A stretch of DNA of 64,000 bases from Achromobacter sp. RTa (GTDB taxonomy: Bacteria > Pseudomonadota > Gammaproteobacteria > Burkholderiales > Burkholderiaceae_B): the NCBI RefSeq assembly GCF_000757485.1, contig NZ_JPYO01000042.1, positions 186,197-250,196 on the forward strand, in the 5' to 3' direction. The translations under genes and the position numbers were made by a program. The notes under the pieces were generated by a model. It did not search any database. It was not told the origin of the DNA and saw nothing but the letters and a program-made list of their open reading frames with translations. Within the stretch, counting starts at the first letter, position 1, and every line of letters begins with the position of its first letter. Positions 58,212 to 64,000 of this stretch are shown one piece after another.

Positions 58212-59089
58212 TGAAGAACGCAATGACGATGGGGCCGCTGCAAAGCATGCGGCGCGCGCTGGCCGGGCAGCCGGTCATCATCGTGGCCGCCGCGATATTC
58301 ATGTTGCTGGTGCTGGCGGCCGCGATCGGCGGCGAGGCGCTGGCCCCGCACGACCCCACCTACCAGGACCTGGGCGCCCGCCTGCTGCCGCCCGGTGCCA
58401 TCGGGCCGGAGGGCCGCTACTGGCTGGGCACCGAAGCGCTGGGGCGCGACGTGCTGTCCATGCTGATCACCGGCGCGCGGCCCGCGCTCTTCGTCTCCAT
58501 CGTGGCCGTGTTCCTCGCGGCCGCGGCCGGCATCTGCGCGGGCGTCTGCGCCGGCTACCGCGGCGGCCGGCTGGCGGACGTGCTGCTCTATCTGTCCAAC
58601 ATCCAGCTGTCGTTTCCGTTCTTCCTGCTGGCGATCACCATCGTCGGCATCCTGAGGCCCAGCGTGCCGCTGGTCATCGGCGTGATCGCCCTCGGAAGCT
58701 GGGTGCCGTTTGCGCGGGTCACCTACTCGGACACCACGCAGATCAAGGGGCTGGAGTACGTCGAGGCGGTGCACGTCATGCGCGGCACCACCCTGCGCGT
58801 GCTGGCGCGCCACATCCTGCCCAACGTGCTGCCCAACGTCCTGGTGCTCGCCACCTTCGCGCTGGGCACGGCCATCGTGATGGAGAGCGGCCTGAGCTTC
58901 GTCGGCCTGGGCGTGCCCACCGACACGCCGACCTGGGGCCGCATGCTCAGCGAAGGCCGCGATTACATGCAGACCGCCTGGTGGCTCACCGTCATCCCGG
59001 GCGGCTGCATCTTCCTGCTGGTCCTGTCCATCAATGTGCTGGGCGAGCAGTTGCGGGATTACTCCGATCCCAAGCTGAACCGGGACTAA
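58208..59089 (+). CDS. ABC transporter permease, DppC/OppC type
   Basis: The 293-residue permease starts at ATG 58208, overlapping the previous stop codon; a second ATG follows at once. Features of DppC: LAPHDPTYQDLGARLLPPGA with the YWLGTEALGRDVLSMLITGA segment, typical of C-type subunits, and HVMRGTTLRVLARHILPNVL as the EAA loop. Four to six membrane segments. Completes the transmembrane part of the transporter. About 100 bp without a gene separates it from the binding protein. Confidence 0.93.
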   Translation: MMKNAMTMGPLQSMRRALAGQPVIIVAAAIFMLLVLAAAIGGEALAPHDPTYQDLGARLLPPGAIGPEGRYWLGTEALGRDVLSMLITGARPALFVSIVAVFLAAAAGICAGVCAGYRGGRLADVLLYLSNIQLSFPFFLLAITIVGILRPSVPLVIGVIALGSWVPFARVTYSDTTQIKGLEYVEAVHVMRGTTLRVLARHILPNVLPNVLVLATFALGTAIVMESGLSFVGLGVPTDTPTWGRMLSEGRDYMQTAWWLTVIPGGCIFLLVLSINVLGEQLRDYSDPKLNRD

Positions 59090-59192
59090 GGCCTGTGCAA
59101 GGCTCCTTTTAGTGCTAACAGGCCCTGGCGTCCGGCCGCAAGTGTCTTTCTTCCTACCGCAGCATCCCATTCCAAACCCAAGGGGATTCGCC

Positions 59193-60746
59193 ATGAAGAT
59201 GTCCGCAGTATTCGCAGCCACACGATCGTTCGGCGCCGGCGCGCGCTGGTGCCGCGGCGGCCTGCTCGCCGCCGCCCTGCTGACCGGAGCCGCCGCCCAC
59301 GCCGCGCCCGACGCGGAAGTCCGCATCGCGCTCAGCGGCGGCATCGACCTCCTCGATCCCAGCCGCACGGCCAATGGGCCGGACGTGGCCATCATGACCC
59401 AGATCTACGAAACCCTGCTGGTCCTGGACCGGCAGACCGGCCAGCTCAAGCCGCACCTGGCCAAGTCCTTCGAACTGAAGGAGCCCACGCTGTGGGAGTT
59501 CAAGTTGCGCGACGACGTGAAGTTCCATGACGGAACGCCGCTGACGGCTCAGGACGTGAAGTATTCGCTGGACCGCCTGCTGACGCCCACGCTGAACTCG
59601 CCGCACTATTCGCAGATCGCCTCGATCTCGGAGGTGAAGGTCGTGGACGAGCACACCGTGCAGATCCGCACCAAGACGCCCGACCCGCTGCTGGGCCGCC
59701 GCATGCAGCCCATCGGAGGCAGCGGCCGCGTCTTCATCGTGCCCAAGCATTACTTCGAGACGCACAGCAACCAGGAAGTCAACGACAAGCCCATCGGCAC
59801 CGGCCCCTATAGGCTGGCCGAATGGCGCAAGGGCACTTCCCTGACGCTGGAACGCAACCCGGACTACTGGGGGCCGGCGCCCGAGGTCGCCCGCGGCCGC
59901 TATACCTTCGTTCCCGAAAACTCGACGCGGGTCAACGCCCTGCTGCAAGGCGAGGTCGACATCATCCAGCGCGTGCCGATCGCCGACGTCGAGCGCATCG
60001 AGAAGGCCGAGAACGCCAAGATCGTGGCCAGCATGAACGGGCTGGTACAGACCCTGCTGCTGGATTCGCGCAAGCCCCCGTTCAACGACATCCGCGTGCG
60101 CCAGGCCTTCGTCGCCTCGCTGGACATCAATAACGTCGTCACGCACCTGCTGGGCAAGTACGGCCGCGTGCTGGCCACGCCGCTCGCGCCGAACGTGGTG
60201 CAGGTCGACAAGAGCATCCAGCCCTACCGCCCCGACCGCAAGCTGGCCAAGCAGCTGATGGACGGCAAGACCGTGGCGCTCAACACCTATACCTCCGACG
60301 GGCGCTACGTGGCCGACCGGGACATCTACCAGGCCATCAACGCCCAGCTGGGCTCCACCGGCTTCAAGATCTCGCCGCAGGTCATGGAGTGGGGCCGGCT
60401 GATCGGCATGATGCAAAGCCGCAGCGCCGGGCCGTTCTACATCATCGGCTGGGACTTCGGCGAAGGCGACGCCAGCAAGATGAACTCCTTCCTGAATTCC
60501 AACTCAGCGCTCAGCATCACCGCCGATCCCGAGTACGATCGCCTGGCCGAGCAGGCCAGCGCCGAAATGGACGAAGCCAAGCGCACCGAACTCTGGAAGC
60601 AGGCCCAAAAGCTCGTGCACGACCGCTATTACATCGCCGCCGTGTGGCAGGCGGCATCCGTCTACGGCTTCTCGAAGCGACTCCAGTGGGAAGCGCTGGA
60701 CGGCGACAACTTCGACCTGGCCACCGTGAAGGTGGTCCGGAAATGA
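59193..60746 (+). CDS. Extracellular solute-binding protein, family 5
   Basis: The 517-residue receptor starts at ATG 59193 with AAGGGGA upstream. The signal peptide has AALLTGAAAHAAPDAE. SBP family-5 features: LLDPSRTANGPDVAIMTQIY, FHDGTPLTAQDVKYSLDRLL (the conserved helix), PIGTGPYRLAEWRKGTSLTL and RNPDYWG, and a C-terminal YYIAAVWQAASVYGFSKRLQ. It delivers the ligand to the Dpp-type permease pair encoded before it. Family 5 binds peptides, nickel, sugars or amino-acid derivatives; the ligand here is unknown. Confidence 0.93.
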   Translation: MKMSAVFAATRSFGAGARWCRGGLLAAALLTGAAAHAAPDAEVRIALSGGIDLLDPSRTANGPDVAIMTQIYETLLVLDRQTGQLKPHLAKSFELKEPTLWEFKLRDDVKFHDGTPLTAQDVKYSLDRLLTPTLNSPHYSQIASISEVKVVDEHTVQIRTKTPDPLLGRRMQPIGGSGRVFIVPKHYFETHSNQEVNDKPIGTGPYRLAEWRKGTSLTLERNPDYWGPAPEVARGRYTFVPENSTRVNALLQGEVDIIQRVPIADVERIEKAENAKIVASMNGLVQTLLLDSRKPPFNDIRVRQAFVASLDINNVVTHLLGKYGRVLATPLAPNVVQVDKSIQPYRPDRKLAKQLMDGKTVALNTYTSDGRYVADRDIYQAINAQLGSTGFKISPQVMEWGRLIGMMQSRSAGPFYIIGWDFGEGDASKMNSFLNSNSALSITADPEYDRLAEQASAEMDEAKRTELWKQAQKLVHDRYYIAAVWQAASVYGFSKRLQWEALDGDNFDLATVKVVRK

Positions 60747-61759
60747 ACAGCGCGATCCTGCCGTCCAGCCCCGCAGCGCCGATCCTGTCGGTGTCGGCGC
60801 TGAACGTGGCCTTCCGCGGCGCGGCGGGCGAGGTCCGGGTGGTCCGGGACATCGCCTTCCAGGTGCGACGCGGCGAGATCTACGCCGTCATCGGCGAGTC
60901 CGGCTCGGGGAAGTCCACCCTGGTCCAGGCGGTAATGGGCCTGCTCCAGTCGCAGGCCCGCACGACCGGCCGCGTCGAGCTGGATGGGCAGGACATCCAG
61001 GCCCTGCCCGCCCGCGCCCGGCGCCGCCTCTGCGGCGAGCGCATGGCGCTGATCAGCCAGGACGCGCTGGCCGCGCTGAACCCCTGCACCACCGTGGGCT
61101 ACCAGATCGCGGAAACGCTCATGGTCCACCGGGGCACGCCCAAGCGCGAGGCCTGGGCGCGCGCGGTGGAACTGCTGGGCCTGACCGGCATCCCCTCTCC
61201 GGCCGAACGGGCGGGGCAGTATCCGCACCAGTTCTCCGGCGGCATGCGCCAGCGCGCGCTGATCGCCATGGCGCTGGCGCTGGAGCCCGACCTGCTGATC
61301 GCCGACGAGCCCACCACCGCGCTGGACGCCACCATCAAGGCTCAGATCCTGCAGCTGCTGCTGCGCCTGCGCGACCAACTGGGCATGGCCATCCTCATCG
61401 TGACCCACGACATGGGGGTGGTGGCCAAGATGGCGGACCGGATGCTGGTGATGTATGCCGGCCGCGCCGTCGAGATGGGACCGGTCATGGAGGTCTTCGA
61501 CGCCCCTTCGCATCCCTACACCCGCGCGCTGCTCAACGCCATGCCGCGCCTGGACCACACCGGAGAGCCGTTGCAGGCCATCGTGGGAGCGCCGCCCTCG
61601 CCGCAGCGGCTGCCGCCGGCCTGCGCCTTCCACCCGCGCTGCCCGCTCGCCGTGGCGCGCTGCGCCCAGGTGTCGCCGCCCGCCATCCGCTTCGGCGACG
61701 GGCGCGAATCGCTCTGTCATTTCACGCCCGAGGAGGTTGCCCATGCCCAGCCCGCTTGA
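60743..61759 (+). CDS. ABC transporter ATPase, DppD/OppD type
   Basis: The 338-residue ATPase starts at ATG 60743 with an ATGA overlap with the binding-protein gene. Walker [10 protein letters not shown], signature [13 protein letters not shown], Walker [17 protein letters not shown]-loop VTHDMG. A C-terminal segment with [14 protein letters not shown] is the iron-sulfur/oligopeptide-ATPase extension typical of DppD. Provides energy for the DppBC-type permeases. The next ATPase gene overlaps its 3' end by 17 bp. Confidence 0.94.
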   Translation: MNSAILPSSPAAPILSVSALNVAFRGAAGEVRVVRDIAFQVRRGEIYAVIGESGSGKSTLVQAVMGLLQSQARTTGRVELDGQDIQALPARARRRLCGERMALISQDALAALNPCTTVGYQIAETLMVHRGTPKREAWARAVELLGLTGIPSPAERAGQYPHQFSGGMRQRALIAMALALEPDLLIADEPTTALDATIKAQILQLLLRLRDQLGMAILIVTHDMGVVAKMADRMLVMYAGRAVEMGPVMEVFDAPSHPYTRALLNAMPRLDHTGEPLQAIVGAPPSPQRLPPACAFHPRCPLAVARCAQVSPPAIRFGDGRESLCHFTPEEVAHAQPA

Positions 61760-62753
61760 AACGGCAATGCCCGGCCCCGCGGCCGTTCCGGTCCTGCAGG
61801 CGCAGGACCTGGGACGGACCTACCGCATCCCGCGCCCCTGGCCGTCCGCCCCCCTGCTGCTGGACGCGGTGAACCACGTCAGCCTGACCCTCGCCCGCGG
61901 CGCCACCCTGGGCATCGTCGGCGAATCCGGCTGCGGCAAGTCCACGCTGTCGCGCATGCTGGTGGGGCTGCTGCCGCCCACCAGCGGTCAGCTGCGCATC
62001 GACGGCCAGGACATCTCGCGCCTCAAGGGACCGCGCTGGCGGGAAGTGATGCGCGAGGTGCAGATGGTGTTCCAGTCTCCGTACACGGCGCTGAACCCGC
62101 GTCTGACGATAGGCGAGATCGTGCGCGAACCGCTGGACATCCACGACGCCGCGCTGCCGCGCGCCGAACGCCAGGACCGCGCCATGGCCATCCTGGAGAA
62201 GGTCGGGCTCAACGCCGACCATGCCCGGCGCTATCCGCACGCCCTGTCCGGCGGGCAGCAGCAGCGCGTGGGCATCGCCCGCGCCCTGGTCCGTCCCACC
62301 AAGGTCGTGATCTGCGACGAGCCCGTCTCCGCGCTGGACGTCTCGGTGCAGGCGCAGGTCATCAATCTGCTGCGCGACCTGCAGGCCGAGCTGGGAGTGT
62401 CCTACGTATTCGTGTCGCACGACCTCAGCGTGGTGGCCAACATCGCGCGGGACATCGCCGTGATGTACATGGGCCGCGTGGTGGAACTGGGCGCCGCCCG
62501 GGACGTGCTGGGCGCGCCGCGGCATCCCTACACCCAAGCCCTGGTGGACAGCGCCAACAGCCCCGACCCGCGGCGCGAGCGCGAACGCAGCCCGCGGGTC
62601 CTGAGCGGCGAACTGCCCAATCCGATCAACCCGCCCAGCGGCTGCCGCTTCCGCACGCGCTGCTGGATGGCGCGCGAGGCCTGCGCGCAATCGGCGCCTG
62701 AACTGGTGGCCCGCTCGGGCTCGCCGCAGCGTGTCGCCTGCCATTTCGCCTGA
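61743..62753 (+). CDS. ABC transporter ATPase, DppF/OppF type
   Basis: The 336-residue ATPase starts at ATG 61743, overlapping the DppD-type gene by 17 bp. Walker A GESGCGKST, signature LSGGQQQRVGIARAL, Walker B VVICDEPVSALDVSV, H-loop VSHDLSVVANIARD, and the C-terminal GCRFRTRCWMAREACAQSAP with the cysteines of the oligopeptide-transporter extension. Second half of the ATPase dimer. The FAD oxidase gene starts 20 bp later, so the transporter and the oxidase are likely to be one operon. Confidence 0.94.
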   Translation: MPSPLETAMPGPAAVPVLQAQDLGRTYRIPRPWPSAPLLLDAVNHVSLTLARGATLGIVGESGCGKSTLSRMLVGLLPPTSGQLRIDGQDISRLKGPRWREVMREVQMVFQSPYTALNPRLTIGEIVREPLDIHDAALPRAERQDRAMAILEKVGLNADHARRYPHALSGGQQQRVGIARALVRPTKVVICDEPVSALDVSVQAQVINLLRDLQAELGVSYVFVSHDLSVVANIARDIAVMYMGRVVELGAARDVLGAPRHPYTQALVDSANSPDPRRERERSPRVLSGELPNPINPPSGCRFRTRCWMAREACAQSAPELVARSGSPQRVACHFA

Positions 62754-62773
62754 GCCCAGGCTAGGAGACTTTC

Positions 62774-63922
62774 ATGAACGCACAACCCGCAAGCTCCCTG
62801 AACGTGGCCGTGGTCGGCGCCGGCGTGATGGGCGCGATGGCCGCGTGGCGGCTGGCGCGGCGCGGCGTGCCGGTCACCCTGTTCGAGCGCCACGCCCCCG
62901 CGCACGACCGGGGCGCGGCCGGCGGCGACACCCGCATCTTCCGCGTGGCCTGCAAGGAGGGCGCGGCGCACGTGCCCCTGATCCGCGCCGGCCTGCCGCT
63001 GTGGGCCGAGCTGGAAGCCGCGTCCAGCCGCAAGCTGCTGACCCGCACTGGCGTGGCCTCCATCGGCCTGCCCGGACACGACAGCATGCGCGCCACGCTG
63101 GCCACCGCCCGCGCACTCGGCCTGCCGCTGGAAGTCCTGGACGGCGGTGCCGCCGCCGCGCGCTATCCCCAGTTCCGTGTCGCGCCCGACGAATGCCTGT
63201 ACCTGGATCCCGACGGCGGCGTGATCCGCGCCGACCACACGGTGCTGGCGGCCGTGGCGCAGGCCGAATCGCTGGGCGCCCGGCTGCGCGCCGGCGCGGC
63301 GGTCCGGGCCCTGGAGCCTGATGCTGACGGCGTCACGCTGCGCACCGACCACGGCCCGGAGCGATACACCCACGTCGTCGCCGCGCCCGGCGGCTGGGGT
63401 CACCGCCTGGCGGCGCTGTCCGCGCTGCCGCTGACCCCGCGCCGCATCGCGCTGTCGTGGTTCGCCGCCCCCGACATGACGCCGTTCGCCGGGGACCGCG
63501 CCCTGGTCATGATGCGGGTGTTCCCGGACGGCTATTTCAACTGCTTCCCCAGCGCCGACGGCGCCACCCTGAAGGGCAGCTGCAACGCCGGCGGATGGCC
63601 GGCGGTGGACGATCCCGACGCCCTGCCCCGCGACCTGCCAGAGGCCGAGCTGGCCCGGCTGCGCGCCGCCGCCGCGCAAAGCCTGCGCGGCATCTACCCC
63701 GACCCGGTGCGCGTCGGCATCTACATGGATGCCTTCACGCCGGACGGCGAAGGCCTGCTCGGCCCGCTGGACCCCGCCGGCCGGCTGATCGTCGCCTGCG
63801 GCTTCTCGGGCCACGGGTTCAAGTTCGCGCCGGCCATCGGCGAAGCCGCGGCCCGGCTGGTGCTGGAAGGGCGCGCCGGCCTGCCCGTCGCCCATCTCGA
63901 TCCCACCCGTTATCTGCATTGA
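62774..63922 (+). CDS. FAD-dependent amine oxidase, SoxA/SolA-like
   Basis: The 382-residue protein starts at ATG 62774. N-terminal FAD loop VAVVGAGVMGAMAAWRLARR, then RGAAGGDTRIFRVACKEGAA with the DTRxFR motif of monomeric sarcosine/N-methyltryptophan oxidase, and the C-terminal SGHGFKFAPAIGEAAARLVL motif. In the region where the covalent-flavin Cys is expected (CxYTxTPD), the sequence is VGIYMDAFTPD, so this Cys is absent and FAD should be non-covalent or the enzyme a dehydrogenase. It probably oxidises an N-methyl or secondary amino acid imported by the transporter before it. Confidence 0.88.
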   Translation: MNAQPASSLNVAVVGAGVMGAMAAWRLARRGVPVTLFERHAPAHDRGAAGGDTRIFRVACKEGAAHVPLIRAGLPLWAELEAASSRKLLTRTGVASIGLPGHDSMRATLATARALGLPLEVLDGGAAAARYPQFRVAPDECLYLDPDGGVIRADHTVLAAVAQAESLGARLRAGAAVRALEPDADGVTLRTDHGPERYTHVVAAPGGWGHRLAALSALPLTPRRIALSWFAAPDMTPFAGDRALVMMRVFPDGYFNCFPSADGATLKGSCNAGGWPAVDDPDALPRDLPEAELARLRAAAAQSLRGIYPDPVRVGIYMDAFTPDGEGLLGPLDPAGRLIVACGFSGHGFKFAPAIGEAAARLVLEGRAGLPVAHLDPTRYLH

Positions 63923-63932
63923 GGAATCCCGC

Positions 63933-64000
63933 GTGGAATACACCAAAACCTACATAGACGGCCGCTGGCAGGCCGCCACCGGACCCGCGACGACCGAAGT
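63933..64000 (+). CDS. Aldehyde dehydrogenase family protein, N-terminal fragment
   Basis: Only 22 codons are inside the window; the gene continues past the right edge. The start is GTG 63933 with GAGGA 7 nt upstream. The beginning, VEYTKTYIDGRWQAATGPAT, has the YIDGxW motif of the aldehyde dehydrogenase N-terminus. It follows the FAD oxidase by 10 bp and would oxidise the aldehyde formed from amine oxidation. The assignment rests on the short N-terminal motif. Confidence 0.7.
   Translation, partial: MEYTKTYIDGRWQAATGPATTE

Overview
The window is a high-GC chromosomal segment from a betaproteobacterium. It most likely belongs to the Alcaligenaceae (Bordetella/Achromobacter type): it holds four periplasmic receptors of the Bug/TctC family, a family greatly expanded in that group, and gene families typical of those genomes. 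I see no rRNA, tRNA, CRISPR array, insertion sequence or prophage block. Genus and species cannot be fixed from sequence reading alone.

Left third (1-20 kb), mixed housekeeping and envelope genes: a truncated nucleoside deaminase, an exported lipoprotein with a ParB-like fold, a GST/WYL-regulator divergent pair, a GvpU-like orphan, a MarR-GNAT fusion with its own operator pair, a 3-methyladenine glycosylase, an LprI-like protein, a phosphoesterase, two TonB-dependent siderophore receptors (one with a clear Fur box), a YCII protein, an aldo/keto reductase, a DUF4239 membrane protein, a Dyp peroxidase, an alpha/beta hydrolase, a GntR-TauE-DUF1634 operon and a class II aldolase.

Middle (20-43 kb), three linked CoA-thioester catabolic units. 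Unit A (20.1-29.2 kb, + strand): acyl-CoA ligase, Bug receptor, IclR regulator, two acyl-CoA dehydrogenases, a FadB-type hydratase/dehydrogenase and a thiolase. Unit B (29.2-33.2 kb, - strand): enoyl-CoA hydratase, class III CoA-transferase, LysR and a Bug receptor. Unit C (33.4-43.0 kb, + strand): LysR, Bug receptor, a DUF35 zinc-ribbon/OB protein, a thiolase-fold protein lacking both thiolase cysteines, an SDR, a MaoC hydratase, a two-subunit CoA-transferase, two acyl-CoA dehydrogenase subunits and an HxD...H oxygenase-like protein. Unit C has the same parts as the actinobacterial steroid side-chain (igr) module: paired dehydrogenase, MaoC, DUF35 and Ltp2-like aldolase. A 37-bp motif is shared by the two - strand promoters of unit B.

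Right third (43-64 kb): a LysE exporter, a large glycine-rich exported protein with W...GPW repeats, an orphan phage-tail-sheath gene, then a GntR(FCD)-controlled operon (Bug receptor, ThDP enzyme, GMC oxidoreductase, carboxymuconolactone-decarboxylase-like protein) with the same palindrome before the regulator and before the operon. Last come a second acyl-CoA operon (two enoyl-CoA hydratases around an ADP-forming acyl-CoA synthetase) reading into a complete dipeptide-type ABC transporter, a SoxA/SolA-like FAD oxidase and the start of an aldehyde dehydrogenase. The overall picture is a catabolic region with several substrate-specific uptake, activation and beta-oxidation modules, each carrying its own regulator.
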